The notes beneath the pieces are model-generated. The model ran no database searches. It saw only the letters and a list, made by a program, of their open reading frames with translations, and was not told the DNA's origin. From positions 1,718,118 to 1,782,117 of the forward strand of contig NZ_SJPU01000001.1 of NCBI RefSeq assembly GCF_007860105.1: a DNA stretch of 64,000 bases, read 5' to 3'. Shown here piece by piece: positions 52,496-62,604 of the stretch (its first letter is position 1; each line of letters starts with the position of its first letter). The translations under genes and the position numbers were made by a program. The DNA is from Allorhodopirellula heiligendammensis (lineage in GTDB: Bacteria; Planctomycetota; Planctomycetia; Pirellulales; Pirellulaceae).

Positions 52496-53995
52496 ATGTC
52501 TATCGATCATCCCGACGTCATCCTTGTCGGCAGTGGAATCATGTCTGCGAATCTGGGCGCGATGCTCAAGCGACTGGATCCGAGCTTAAAAATCCAGCTC
52601 TACGAAGTCTCCGAAGAGCTCGCTCAAGAAAGTTCTAACGCATGGAACAATGCAGGAACGGGGCATGCTGGCATCTGCGAACTGAGCTATACGCCCAATC
52701 GCAGCGACGACGGTACGGTCGACGTCGCCAACGCTGTCACCATCTTTGAGCAATTCGAGCAATCGAGACAGTTCTGGGCCTATGCTGTCGCCGAAGGCAT
52801 GATCAATACACCGGCTGATTTCATCAATCCGGTTCCACATGTCAGCTTCGTTCATGGACAACCGCAAGTTGACTTTTTGCGAGACCGACATGCGGCGATG
52901 TCGTCCCATCACTTCTTCGATGAAATGGCATTCTCGACCGATCCCAATGAGATCGGCCAGTGGTCGCCCCTACTAGTCGCCGGTCGTGGGAATATTCCAA
53001 TTGCTGCGACGCGGATGCTGGGCGGAACCGACGTCAACTTTGGCGCGTTGTCACGCAAACTGATTGATTGGCTGGAGACTCAGGATAACTGCGCCGTCGC
53101 CACAAGCCACCGGGTGATCGGCCTCAATCGAGACTCTGATCGCTGGACCGTTACTGTCAAAGACATCAAACACAATCGGCAGCTCACGAATTCGGCAAAA
53201 TTTGTCTTTATCGGAGCAGGTGGCGGCAGCTTGCCCCTGTTGCAGAAGTCCGGCATCCCTGAGAGCAAGGGTTTCGGAGGCTTTCCAATCGGCGGACAAT
53301 GGTTGGTTTGCGATGACCCTGTGATCGTTGCGAAGCATTCGGCCAAGGTTTACGGTCAGGCTCAGGACGAAGCGCCGACGATGGCAGTGCCGCATTTGGA
53401 CACGCGGGTGATCGATGGGAAGAAAGCAATTCTATTCGGCCCATTTGCCGCCTGGACGACGCGATTCTTAACCAAGTCCGGTGGACTCACGGATCTACCG
53501 GGCTCAATCAGACTGGACAACGTCGCCTCTCTGTTGAAAGTCGGCGCCTACAATCTGCCCCTGGTGAAATACTTGGTTGGACAGGGTCTGCAGAGTATGG
53601 CCAGCCGCATGAAATTGCTTCGGACGTTCTACCCGGAAGCCCAAACCAAGGACTGGCGCCTGATGGATGCCGGGATCCGTGTCCAGGCGATCAAACGCGA
53701 GGACGGGGAAGCAGGGATCGTCCACTACGGGACCGAAATCGTTACCGCCAAAGACAAGTCAATCGCCGCGCTGCTCGGCGCGTCACCAGGCGCTTCGGTT
53801 TCAGTTTCTTTGATGCTGCAGGTCATCCAGAACTGCTTACCTGAGCTACTGGCCACCCCAGAAGGTGCCGGCAAAATGAAGGAAATGATTCCGACGTTTG
53901 ACGTCGATCTGCAAGATCCATCATCAGCGGAATTATTCCGTGAAATCCATCAACGGTGTGATCGCGATTTGCGATTGACCGATTCTCGAAGCTGA
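52496..53995 (+). CDS. mqo: Malate:quinone oxidoreductase
   Basis: 499 residues. FAD-binding start VILVGSGIMSANLGAML, SSNAWNNAGTGHAGICELSYTP, FVHGQPQVDFLRDRHAAM, GTDVNFGALSRKLIDWL, GAGGGSLPLLQKSGIPESKGFGGFPIGGQWL, LFGPFAAWTTRFL and LGASPGASVSVSLMLQVI are classic Mqo blocks. Peripheral membrane flavoprotein that oxidises malate to oxaloacetate and feeds the quinone pool. Not obviously part of the rhamnose operon (292-base gap). Confidence 0.95.
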   Translation: MSIDHPDVILVGSGIMSANLGAMLKRLDPSLKIQLYEVSEELAQESSNAWNNAGTGHAGICELSYTPNRSDDGTVDVANAVTIFEQFEQSRQFWAYAVAEGMINTPADFINPVPHVSFVHGQPQVDFLRDRHAAMSSHHFFDEMAFSTDPNEIGQWSPLLVAGRGNIPIAATRMLGGTDVNFGALSRKLIDWLETQDNCAVATSHRVIGLNRDSDRWTVTVKDIKHNRQLTNSAKFVFIGAGGGSLPLLQKSGIPESKGFGGFPIGGQWLVCDDPVIVAKHSAKVYGQAQDEAPTMAVPHLDTRVIDGKKAILFGPFAAWTTRFLTKSGGLTDLPGSIRLDNVASLLKVGAYNLPLVKYLVGQGLQSMASRMKLLRTFYPEAQTKDWRLMDAGIRVQAIKREDGEAGIVHYGTEIVTAKDKSIAALLGASPGASVSVSLMLQVIQNCLPELLATPEGAGKMKEMIPTFDVDLQDPSSAELFREIHQRCDRDLRLTDSRS

Positions 53996-54020
53996 ACTCG
54001 ATAACCTGTTCGGACCATCT

Positions 54021-54044
54021 GATGCATGCCGAGAGGCATGCATC
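54021..54044. terminator. Perfect 10-bp hairpin downstream of mqo
   Basis: GATGCATGCC-GAGA-GGCATGCATC, a perfect stem with a GNRA-type tetraloop, 23 bases after the mqo stop. No strong T-run on either side, so termination may need Rho or the hairpin may only stabilise the 3' end. Confidence 0.55.
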
Positions 54045-54092
54045 GGACGGATTCCTCGGTCAGACATTGCAATGCGACCGGACTGGCGACGT

Positions 54093-54269
54093 CTACATGC
54101 CGTCCCGAATTGCTTCCTGCCGTGCCTTGTCGCTTTCCTCGTCCATCTTAAGGAGCTCCTCCTGGGAGATCTCAGGTGCAGGATTGACTGTTGTTTCGTT
54201 ACCAGATCCGCAGCCGGACAACGATAACAGGCACAGCAAAAGGGCGGGTGTGCAGAGTAGAAATTTCAT
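54093..54269 (-). CDS. Small lipoprotein downstream of the DUF1559 gene (58 aa)
   Basis: MKFLLCTPALLLCLLSLSGCGSGNETT..., a lipoprotein signal with lipobox SLSGC, then an acidic helical tail (ISQEELLKMDEESDKARQEAIRDGM). Planctomycete DUF1559 genes are often followed by such a small lipoprotein. Stop is TAG at 54093-54095. Function unknown. Confidence 0.75.
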   Translation of the reverse strand: MKFLLCTPALLLCLLSLSGCGSGNETTVNPAPEISQEELLKMDEESDKARQEAIRDGM

Positions 54270-54371
54270 CAGCTAGAACTCAGGTGGAAAGGTGAGAATT
54301 GAGAGCGTCAGATCGACGCGAGCAGCACTGATTCCATTGTGGCTGCGCACGTCTCTCGGACATCATTTTAA

Positions 54372-55538
54372 CTATTCTTTCAGCGTCGTGGTTTCTCGAC
54401 CGCTGATACTGCCTGCCGCACCCCAAACTCCGTAATTGCTGGCCGATCCAGCGGGCGGTGCCGTCGGCGCGGTGGTGCCGATGGGTCCTGTATTCGTGTC
54501 CCCGGTATCGATGCTTTCGGTGATGAACTGAACCGATCCATCGCCCATCAGAACATGGCAGCCACCTTGATGCCGACTACCAGCAGAGAATACGCCACCA
54601 GGCCCGTTGGCGTCACCGTTGCCGCGCACCGCATTGGCCGAATTGGGAGGGAATGTCTCGCCCATGCCGCTCATCATCGGCTCGCCTTGTGCCCAGTTGG
54701 AACCGCGGAAACGGTTCATTTGAGCGCTGGTGTCGATCGCAAGCGTGACACCTGGTTTGTAAAACTGAGGGCGTTCTGGATCTCTGGCGAAATCCAGGAT
54801 TTCACTCCGGGGCTGATTTCGCATGGTATCGCCACTGCCGTTTCGGACCAGGACATCGCCAGCCAATTCGCGAGTGCCACTGCTGCGTTGGATTTCACCC
54901 ATCATGATCGAGTTACTCAAGCCATCGAGGACATCACGAAAGCGTGTCACAAATCTATCTTTGAACATCCCCCGATGCTGACCGATGTTCAGCGGAGTGC
55001 CGGCATCGTTTCGGGTGTTGTTGCAGTTCCAGAATGAATCGCCAAAACTGAAACCGTAATTCACCTGGCCGAACGCAACAACGCCATTGGGCGCGACATC
55101 GGACGGGCATAGCAGCGTTTGGATTTGCGTCCGCCACGGCACATAGGCTGCGTTGTACGCCGCCGGCCCCATCGCAGGCCAAAGGGTGCCACCGGCATCC
55201 TGATAGGGATTCGAAATCTGCTGCCACACCGCCTGCTGCTCAAAAAATGGTGTGAGCCCCACCATCGCTGACAAACGAGCGCGGTTGGTCGTGAGCGCAC
55301 TGGTCGTCGGGGTACCTGATCCGCCACCCTGTTGGGGCAACTGATCATAAGCGGAATGGTAGTTGTGCAGCGCCAATCCCAATTGTTTGAAATTATTCGA
55401 GCAGGACATCCGTCGCGCTGCTTCGCGAGCCGCCTGAACGGCGGGCAGCAGCAGGCCAACCAACACACCAATGATCGCGATAACGACCAGCAACTCCACC
55501 AATGTGAACCCACTCGTACGAGTCTTTTTTGTAGGCAT
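54372..55538 (-). CDS. DUF1559 prepilin-like protein
   Basis: 388 residues. Type IV prepilin-like leader [37 protein letters not shown], then [17 protein letters not shown] and LPQQGGG. Near the C-terminus, [19 protein letters not shown] gives the H-x9-DG motif of the PF07596 family, greatly expanded in Planctomycetes. Likely a secreted pseudopilin-type surface protein, processed by prepilin peptidase. Confidence 0.93.
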   Translation of the reverse strand: MPTKKTRTSGFTLVELLVVIAIIGVLVGLLLPAVQAAREAARRMSCSNNFKQLGLALHNYHSAYDQLPQQGGGSGTPTTSALTTNRARLSAMVGLTPFFEQQAVWQQISNPYQDAGGTLWPAMGPAAYNAAYVPWRTQIQTLLCPSDVAPNGVVAFGQVNYGFSFGDSFWNCNNTRNDAGTPLNIGQHRGMFKDRFVTRFRDVLDGLSNSIMMGEIQRSSGTRELAGDVLVRNGSGDTMRNQPRSEILDFARDPERPQFYKPGVTLAIDTSAQMNRFRGSNWAQGEPMMSGMGETFPPNSANAVRGNGDANGPGGVFSAGSRHQGGCHVLMGDGSVQFITESIDTGDTNTGPIGTTAPTAPPAGSASNYGVWGAAGSISGRETTTLKE

Positions 55539-55868
55539 TCAAAAACATCCAATTAAAACTACACAGAACAGAAAGTAGTCGAAGCCACTGGCGTCAGAAA
55601 ATTGCATCAGCCCCCCGGCCGAGCCGACTCAGGTGGCGTCGCGGCGGTTCTAAGAAAGTGCCGCATGGGCCGATGCAAATTCAATGGACAACCATAGCTG
55701 CGAATCGAATAAGTATTACGTTGTTACCCGCATTGACAATACTGCGGTTCCACGGATTCCCTTAAAGTTTTTACGCTGGTGATTTATGCCCTATCCAATA
55801 ACCGACAGTGCGAAAAAATGCCCCGCAAGAGACGTTTCTATGCGCCGGCCGAACCAAGACATTTAGTT
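55539..55868. other. Intergenic region, no gene seen
   Basis: 330 bases, with the promoter side of the DUF1559 gene on the left and the 3' end of the GH2-GH43 gene on the right. A moderately GC-rich stretch (55600-55660) is present, but no clear hairpin plus T-run. Confidence 0.3.
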
Positions 55869-58800
55869 TCACAGAGCGGCTTCAAACTTCTGAGATTCAT
55901 CTGGACCGGGATTGGCATAAGCAGGATCCAGAGCGCGTATATAAATCTCACCGTTATCCAACCTACGTACGTCCAGGGGAACGATCGTCACCCCCTGCTC
56001 ATTGATCGTCTGCGCGTTGTCGCCCAGATCCTTCGATTGAATCCCATCACGGGGCACGGGGGGCACATTGGCGTTGAAAAAAGCAGTGCACCACCACTTG
56101 CCGTCCTTTGTCTGGAATGGGGTTCCATGGCCCAGAAAACGACCAGCGAACTGGCGTGGCCCATAGGGACCAGTGATCGCATCAGACACACAGTAGTACA
56201 AGTTATAGGAGCCCTTGCGTCCCTGGTCAGTCGACCAAGCCGTCCCGAGGTGAACGTATTTATCGCCGACCTTGATCATGGTCGCACCTTCGTGACCAAT
56301 CCGACTGATAGGTTGTCCATTGGGACCCGGGCGAGTCCCCGAGGGATCAATCCGGACAGGCTTCGCCGTGTACTTTGACAGCTCCTGGTCCAGGGGAGCA
56401 ATCAAGGTGTTCTGCCACAACAGATAAGCTTTCCCGTCCTCGTCGGAGAACAGGGAGGGATCATGGCGTTGTCCCATGCTGTCTTTCATCGGATGCGTCC
56501 ACGGACCGGCGAGCGTACTGCCCTCAGTCGTCGCCAGGCTTGAGAGATAGGCGGGGCAGTGAACCAGTGCCCAGCGATCACCCATCCAATGAACTTCAGG
56601 CGCCCATATGCGTTTCGCCTTGGGGGTCTGCTTGGTCGTCTCGTAAAGATCATCTGTCGAAAAGACCGATCCGAGCGATTCCCAGTCGATCAAATCTTGA
56701 CTGCGATAGACACGAACTTGATTGCCAACAATGCTCTCATTGCCCAACCCGATGTTATAGGGATCCTCGGCTTCACGCGGGTCGCCCTCGTTCGGCTGGG
56801 TTCCGGTTAAGTAGTAGTATCCATCTGGACCCAGAGTAATGTAGGGGTCACGAATCCACCCCGACTTGATGTATAACGCACGATCGCGACTTTCCAGTCC
56901 GGCACGGATCGTCTCGGCGTCCATGACGGGCCCCGGCTTGCGATCGGTATGTTCCTGGACGAACGCAGGATTAAACTTATCTCCATCGTTATGGGCGGCC
57001 CCATTCGAGGTCGCCGGAGGTGCGTCTTGGAAGAGCACCTGGTGCATCTTGGCCAATCTTTTGGCGGGAATCTTGATGACTTTGCGATCATAGGTCATCA
57101 GACCGTTAATCTCACCTTCGACATCGGTCGTCTGCGTGTACACGCCCGCCGCGATGCCTTGACCTCGTAATTGGTTGAGCGCTACCAGTGAGGTCTCGTA
57201 TCGCTGCTGGTATTCCGCCTTATTCTTAGGGAGACCGCCATACCCCCAATTCCTGCGATTGGCATCCCACAAATGACCTTGGATGGGTAATCCGTGTCCT
57301 CCAAACTCACCGACCACTTTGATATAGCCTTCAAATCTGCCATCCTTTCCTTGGTCGAATGGGAAACCTGGGTGAGGGTACTTGTGAGCATCAACGATAT
57401 CACCGACCGGCCAAAAATTTCCGCCACTGGCGACATTTACCAGTCGAGATGGATCCCGTTGGACGGTCCACTTCCCTACCTCCATCGTTTGGTGCTGGCC
57501 CCAAGCCTCGTTGAATGGTGTCCAGACGACGATCGACGGATGATTTTCCAGTGCCGAAATCATCTCCTCAAACTCGTACATGAACTGTCCATGAGCATCG
57601 TCCGGCCACTGGGCGTCCTTCGGATTGGGAGCCAAACGCGTCCATTTGGGCTTAGGCCCGCCACTCACTTGATCCTGCCACACCATCATGCCAAGACGAT
57701 CACAATGATAGTAGTACCGGCGGGGCTCAACTTTAATATGCTTGCGGATCATGTTAAATCCCGCCTTTTTGAGCCACTCAATATCAAACAACATCGCTTC
57801 GTCAGAAGGTGGTGTCAGTAATCCATCGGGCCACCAGCCCTGGTCGAGCGGCCCCCAGTGAAAAATAGGATCGCCGTTGAGCGTGAACTGCATGTTTCCG
57901 TTGGCATCTTGGACTTTGCCAACACTTCGAATGGCGGCGTATGAACTAACACGATCGACTTCCTGGCCTGCGGTATTGAGTAGCGACACATCGAGATCAT
58001 ATAGATGCGGCGACGTGGGAGACCAAAGCTGAGCATCAGGAATCTTCAATGTAATTTCATCGCTTGCCGACTTTTGGGCGACGATAGAATCTCCATCCTT
58101 CACGGCAACCGCGACCGCTCCCTTGCCGTGCACGATCGGACGAACCGTAATCGACCCATCCTTAACGCTGGTCGTAATTTTAAGGTCCTTAATGTAGTTG
58201 AAAGGAACCTGCTCAAGCCACACCGATTGCCAGATACCGGACACCCGTGTGTACCAAATTCCTTTTGGATCCAGACTTTGTTTTCCTCGCAACTGGGCCC
58301 CCTCGGTCTCGTCCTCGACGCGTACGACCAAATCATTAGCGCCGTCGACCAACGCCTCCGAGGCATCACACGAGAAGGCCGTATTCCCCCCTTGATGCCC
58401 GCCCACCGACTTGCCATTGACGAACACTTCGCAGCGATAATCAACTGCTTCGAAGTTAAGCAGCGTGCGTTGACCGGCAGCGTTATCAACCTCAAACGTG
58501 CGGTGGTACCACAGCGTCTCGGCTGGATCGAGCAATCGCCCGACTCCTCCCAGTTTCGACTCTAAGCAGAACGGAACGAGGATTTGGCCTGTCCAATCCC
58601 GGGGCGGCGTGGTCTGTGTTTTCGGTGTGACCGCATAGTCCCAGTTTCCGTTAAGATTGATCCAGTTTTCCCGCTGCAATTGGGGACGCGGATACTCTGT
58701 CCACGCATTCTCCGCGGTGAGGGATTCACCCCACTGCGTCATCAGCTCCGACTGAACAGGCGTTGCTGCAGGAGCCTTATTTGCCTCAAGATCATTTCCC

Positions 58801-58889
58801 TGAATTGGGCTTACCGCCAACGTCGCAACCAGCAATGTGCCGATTGCAGTCATATTTTTTGCGTGGTGTCTCATGGTGTCCGACCTCAT
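55869..58889 (-). CDS. Secreted GH2-GH43 fusion glycosidase
   Basis: 1006 residues, signal peptide in NMTAIGTLLVATLAVSPIQG; ATG 58874 is an alternative start. GH2 part (about 45-610): sugar-binding domain (WINLNGNWDYAV, VDYRCEVFVNGKSVGGHQGG), TIM barrel with acid/base Glu461 in TPFNEAWGQH and nucleophile Glu528 in VVGEFGGHG. GH43 part (about 665-1000): SGWIRDPYITLGPDGYYYLTG, RIWAPEVHWMGDRW, GHEGATMIKVGDKYVHLGTAWS, five-bladed propeller pattern. Probable beta-galactosidase/glucuronidase-like plus arabinosidase/xylosidase-like activities in one chain. Starts 4 bases after the sulfatase stop, so both are one operon. Confidence 0.88.
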   Translation of the reverse strand: MRSDTMRHHAKNMTAIGTLLVATLAVSPIQGNDLEANKAPAATPVQSELMTQWGESLTAENAWTEYPRPQLQRENWINLNGNWDYAVTPKTQTTPPRDWTGQILVPFCLESKLGGVGRLLDPAETLWYHRTFEVDNAAGQRTLLNFEAVDYRCEVFVNGKSVGGHQGGNTAFSCDASEALVDGANDLVVRVEDETEGAQLRGKQSLDPKGIWYTRVSGIWQSVWLEQVPFNYIKDLKITTSVKDGSITVRPIVHGKGAVAVAVKDGDSIVAQKSASDEITLKIPDAQLWSPTSPHLYDLDVSLLNTAGQEVDRVSSYAAIRSVGKVQDANGNMQFTLNGDPIFHWGPLDQGWWPDGLLTPPSDEAMLFDIEWLKKAGFNMIRKHIKVEPRRYYYHCDRLGMMVWQDQVSGGPKPKWTRLAPNPKDAQWPDDAHGQFMYEFEEMISALENHPSIVVWTPFNEAWGQHQTMEVGKWTVQRDPSRLVNVASGGNFWPVGDIVDAHKYPHPGFPFDQGKDGRFEGYIKVVGEFGGHGLPIQGHLWDANRRNWGYGGLPKNKAEYQQRYETSLVALNQLRGQGIAAGVYTQTTDVEGEINGLMTYDRKVIKIPAKRLAKMHQVLFQDAPPATSNGAAHNDGDKFNPAFVQEHTDRKPGPVMDAETIRAGLESRDRALYIKSGWIRDPYITLGPDGYYYLTGTQPNEGDPREAEDPYNIGLGNESIVGNQVRVYRSQDLIDWESLGSVFSTDDLYETTKQTPKAKRIWAPEVHWMGDRWALVHCPAYLSSLATTEGSTLAGPWTHPMKDSMGQRHDPSLFSDEDGKAYLLWQNTLIAPLDQELSKYTAKPVRIDPSGTRPGPNGQPISRIGHEGATMIKVGDKYVHLGTAWSTDQGRKGSYNLYYCVSDAITGPYGPRQFAGRFLGHGTPFQTKDGKWWCTAFFNANVPPVPRDGIQSKDLGDNAQTINEQGVTIVPLDVRRLDNGEIYIRALDPAYANPGPDESQKFEAAL

Positions 58890-58893
58890 GAAT

Positions 58894-61035
58894 TTACTCT
58901 TTCGTTAGAATTGAATTGGCTTTGTAGGTTGCGATGGAGTGTTTGATGAGCTCGCCGCTCAAGGGATTGGGCGACTGGTAGTCACCTGCTGCCGAACGGT
59001 GGTCGAACCCAATACTCAGCCCATCGACGGGTTGCACCGGTATCAAACCAGGCGACGTCGTCTTGAGGGGCTCTCCTCGGTTGACTGCAAGTGTCATCGT
59101 GTCAGCTGTCAATGTGGCCTCGAGTCGCACGCGGCCGCTAACGTTCTGGTCGGAGATCAGCCGCTGAACCTGTCCGTTGACGCGGACGTCGAAGGCGGGT
59201 CTGCCGTCGACGAAATGCAATGCGTAGCCATGCTGATTGCCGCCTTGCGCGATCACGACCCCATGGAGCGACGCACCTCTCACGTCAGCGTTTAATTTCA
59301 GTTCTTGGTTGGCAATGGGCGGTGAGTCGACTGCATCAGCGGACACCTCGTTCGGTGGGACAACCGTTGTCCACGTTACCCCGACTCGATTCGCCCACGT
59401 TTCCCAAGCCTCAATCATCGATTCCAATCGTTCGGGGTGTTTCGCAGCCAAATCATTGGTTTCGCAACGGTCGTCCGCGAGGTTGTAAAGTTCCCACTTC
59501 AACTCGTACGGCATGCGTTTACCGAAGACAATCTTCCAATCTCCGTCACGAAGTGCGTGGGCAGCCTGGTGATCAAATCCGATGATCCGCTCCGGTAATT
59601 GCTCGCCCCGGATAGCAGGCATCAGACTGGTGCCCTCGGTCGGCTGAATCGACCGCCCGTCAAACTGCTGCGGATACTGTGCACCAGCAACGTCCATCAG
59701 CGTGGGCAGGACGTCCATGAGGTGGGCGGGTTGGCGAATCCAATCATCTCGCTTCTGAATGCCAGCGGGCCAATGTGCGATGAACGGCGTGTTGATTCCC
59801 CCTTCGTTGGTGAAGTGCTTGTACATTCGCAGCGGCGTGTTACCCAGGTTGGCCCATGCACTGCCATAGGATTGGTGCGTGCCGCGACCGCCGATCTCTC
59901 GCAATTCGTCTCCGGTGCGGAGAATGGTTTCCCCACGCCGGGAGACACCATCAAATCCGAACGGCCCCCATTCGTAGCACGCGCCGTTATCGCTTAGAAA
60001 AAGTATCAGGGTGTTATGAAGGTCATCGGTCTGCTGCAAGTGGTCAACAATCTGGCCAACGCCGGTGTCCACACCCTCGACCATCGCCGCGAACACCGCC
60101 ATTCGCCGAGCAAGGTCCGCCTGGCGATCGGCATCGAGCGAATCCCATGCGGGATTTTCATCTCCAGGGAAGCCATTGGCAATGTCGTCACGATCGACAG
60201 GCACCATCGAGCGCGGCGTGAGGCTCCAACGATCACCGTCGATGATTCCGAGCTTCTTCATCCGCTCGTAGCGTGCAGTCCGCAGCACGTCCCAGCCCCG
60301 CTGGTAGATCGCATCGTACTTATCCGCACGCTCCGCTGGGGCTTGCACGGGAAAGTGCGGCGAGGAGTGCCCTAAAAACAGAAACCACGGCTTGTCGGTT
60401 TGCTGTCCCTGGCGAATGAACTCCAGGGCATATTGATTGAACTCGTCCGTTGCATAAAACTCGTCCACGGGCGGATCGATCTCCTTCGGATGCGCCTCGG
60501 GCAAGCGGATGTAGTAGTCGGCGTCATACTGGTCGTGAGAGTGGTCCCGCGTGTAACCGTAAAACTCATCAAAACCGCGTTTGATCGGTCCGGTATCGGG
60601 ATGCATGTGCCACTTGCCGACATAGTAGCATCCGTAACCGGCGGGTTTGAGCACTTCGGCGATAGTGACACAGTCATCTCGCAGACGCCCGAGATACCCT
60701 TGGCCCCGATTCTTATCGGGCTTGTTCGTCGTGAAGTCACCGATGCCCGCCTGCGTGGGATACAGTCCCGTCATTAACGAAGCCCGACTGGGACAACAGC
60801 GAGCTGAGTTATAAACCTGTGTGAACTTCACACCATCTGCGGCCAACGCGTCGATATGAGGCGTGCTGATCTCGCCGCCATAGCAACCCAGATCAGAGAA
60901 CCCCAGATCATCTGCGAGAATCAAAATGATGTTAGGCTGTTTCGGCTTCTCAGCAGCGTGACTAGATACAGGTATCATTGCGACGAATGCGAGCAGCAAC
61001 AGCAGACGAGTGCGGAAACTCAGGAGCCAGTTCAT
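58894..61035 (-). CDS. Secreted sulfatase with C-terminal LamG-like domain
   Basis: 713 residues. Signal peptide LLLLLAFVAMIPVSSHAA. Metal site NIILILADDLGFSDLGCYGG, FGly motif CCPSR with Cys80, GKWHMHPDTGPIKRGFDEFYGY, FLSDNGACYEWGPFGFDG. After about residue 540 a beta-rich domain (LKLNADVRGASLHGVVIAQGG, LEATLTADTMTLAVNRG) resembles concanavalin/LamG folds. Arylsulfatase-like; glycan target unknown. Operon with the GH2-GH43 enzyme. Confidence 0.9.
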   Translation of the reverse strand: MNWLLSFRTRLLLLLAFVAMIPVSSHAAEKPKQPNIILILADDLGFSDLGCYGGEISTPHIDALAADGVKFTQVYNSARCCPSRASLMTGLYPTQAGIGDFTTNKPDKNRGQGYLGRLRDDCVTIAEVLKPAGYGCYYVGKWHMHPDTGPIKRGFDEFYGYTRDHSHDQYDADYYIRLPEAHPKEIDPPVDEFYATDEFNQYALEFIRQGQQTDKPWFLFLGHSSPHFPVQAPAERADKYDAIYQRGWDVLRTARYERMKKLGIIDGDRWSLTPRSMVPVDRDDIANGFPGDENPAWDSLDADRQADLARRMAVFAAMVEGVDTGVGQIVDHLQQTDDLHNTLILFLSDNGACYEWGPFGFDGVSRRGETILRTGDELREIGGRGTHQSYGSAWANLGNTPLRMYKHFTNEGGINTPFIAHWPAGIQKRDDWIRQPAHLMDVLPTLMDVAGAQYPQQFDGRSIQPTEGTSLMPAIRGEQLPERIIGFDHQAAHALRDGDWKIVFGKRMPYELKWELYNLADDRCETNDLAAKHPERLESMIEAWETWANRVGVTWTTVVPPNEVSADAVDSPPIANQELKLNADVRGASLHGVVIAQGGNQHGYALHFVDGRPAFDVRVNGQVQRLISDQNVSGRVRLEATLTADTMTLAVNRGEPLKTTSPGLIPVQPVDGLSIGFDHRSAAGDYQSPNPLSGELIKHSIATYKANSILTKE

Positions 61036-61152
61036 GACGTAGTTACAAATAAGTGATAGGAACGGGTTGTTAGGGGAGAACGACAGCCGTCGGCGTTATC
61101 GGGAATCTTTGCTTCGCGACACTCCAGATCGATCACGCAGATCGTCAACTTG

Positions 61153-61200
61153 CATCTTCGTCAACCAACATCTTCGTCAACCAGCATCTTCGTCGACGAG
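61153..61200. repeat. Three tandem 16-bp units at the 3' end of the FecR gene
   Basis: CATCTTCGTCAACCAA (61153), CATCTTCGTCAACCAG (61169) and a diverged CATCTTCGTCGACGAG (61185). The unit encodes the last residues VDEDAG plus stop in the FecR frame, so slippage has copied the gene end downstream of its stop. Confidence 0.75.
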
Positions 61201-62604
61201 CACACGGATATTGTCTTGGCCAGCACCGACATACAGGTTGAAATAGAGGTGCCTGCCATCCTTACTAATCTGCAGGGAATCGGCAGGCAACAGCCCCTCT
61301 TCGGTCGTTTCCGGTTCCAGGTAACGCATCTCAAGGGACTGATAGTCAATTTCGGCTATTCCAAACAACTTATCCGACTTTGCGAGCGCATTGGCCTTCA
61401 CTGCCACGCCAATAATCGGTCTTTGAAACGAGATACTCCCACTGATCGAATGTCGCTGGACATTGACGCGGTCCTTTGGGAAGTACACCAACAGATAACT
61501 GCTAATCGAGCGGGTCCTCGCGAGATGGGTACGCTCCCCCTGACTCGCTGGCCACGAAGATCCTGGGCGTTGCAACATCAGGAACTGATCTTCGTCGAGA
61601 CGCCGATTGAGTTTTTCTGGGAAGAGCAATAGCTTGTCATCACTCGCCAATTGCTCAATTGATTTGATAGGTCCTGGCTTCACAAATTCAATGAGCGACG
61701 ACGCGTCATCGATGCCGACGGTGAGTGGCCAAATATCGTGGTACTGAGCCGCTGCATACGCGACTCCACGGCTCCCCACTGCATCCCGCGTCGTGACAAT
61801 TGATTCACCCTCGGTCACCGTCTGCCGCTGTGCGTTCGCCGGCCCGCGAACATGCTCCACCGACACCATTCCGTCAAACACGGACAGATCGACTTCGCCG
61901 TTGGATCTTGCGGTTACGCCAAATGCAGTGCCGAGATCTCGCATGACCGTTCCTCCCGAACGGACCACCAAATCAGCTTCGTCGTTGGGAAGTCGTGCGG
62001 CCAACTTTCCGGACTCTAATTCTATCTCTCCTCGACCCGTTCCCCGAAATGAAGCCGGTGCCGCGAGCGACACGATCGCACCACCTCGGACACACAAACG
62101 CAGTGCGCCGGAGGTCAAACGATATTGCACGTTCGGCACGATTTCCGCCCCAACATCGATCGCGGCTGAACCGCTATCGCTCAATACGGCGTGATTGGCA
62201 TACGTGACCGTCGCGAACACATCCTCTCTGGCAGCGGTGGCTCCGGTGACCAAACGACTCGGAATATCCCCCTCAGGCAACTGACGGACAACAGGATTGA
62301 GCATCGCAAACGCGACGACCGCCGCGATAGCGATCGCAACGACGGCACCGCAGACCGTGTTGAAGCGGGACGTTGAAACCTCCCTCGCCGGGAACATCGT
62401 CGGCGAGTCTGCGAACGTGAATGCAGCGGCCCGGCAGCACTCCGCGATTTCGCCACTTCGACACTGCACCTCGACGAACAGTCGCTGCCGCTCAATATCA
62501 CCGAGCAGGTCTGACTCGAATTGCACCAGCTGCGATTCAGACAAACCGCCGTTCTGGAAGGCAGCAATTGACTCCAAAAACGCATCGCGTTCGCTGTCGT
62601 TCAT
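61177..62604 (-). CDS. FecR-domain anti-sigma-type membrane protein
   Basis: 475 residues from the ATG at 62604, which overlaps the sigma-factor stop (ATGA). Cytoplasmic N-terminal helical part with ESIAAFQNGGLSESQLVQFESDLLGD, one membrane helix (VVAIAIAAVVAFAMLNPVV), then the periplasmic FecR domain (FATVTYANHAVLSDSG, GGAIVSLAAPASFRGTGRGEIELESGKLAARLP, GGTVMRDLGTAFGVTARSNGEVDLSVFDGMVSVEH) and a planctomycete-type C-terminal domain. It probably holds the partner sigma factor and senses an envelope signal. Confidence 0.88.
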   Translation of the reverse strand: MNDSERDAFLESIAAFQNGGLSESQLVQFESDLLGDIERQRLFVEVQCRSGEIAECCRAAAFTFADSPTMFPAREVSTSRFNTVCGAVVAIAIAAVVAFAMLNPVVRQLPEGDIPSRLVTGATAAREDVFATVTYANHAVLSDSGSAAIDVGAEIVPNVQYRLTSGALRLCVRGGAIVSLAAPASFRGTGRGEIELESGKLAARLPNDEADLVVRSGGTVMRDLGTAFGVTARSNGEVDLSVFDGMVSVEHVRGPANAQRQTVTEGESIVTTRDAVGSRGVAYAAAQYHDIWPLTVGIDDASSLIEFVKPGPIKSIEQLASDDKLLLFPEKLNRRLDEDQFLMLQRPGSSWPASQGERTHLARTRSISSYLLVYFPKDRVNVQRHSISGSISFQRPIIGVAVKANALAKSDKLFGIAEIDYQSLEMRYLEPETTEEGLLPADSLQISKDGRHLYFNLYVGAGQDNIRVLVDEDAG

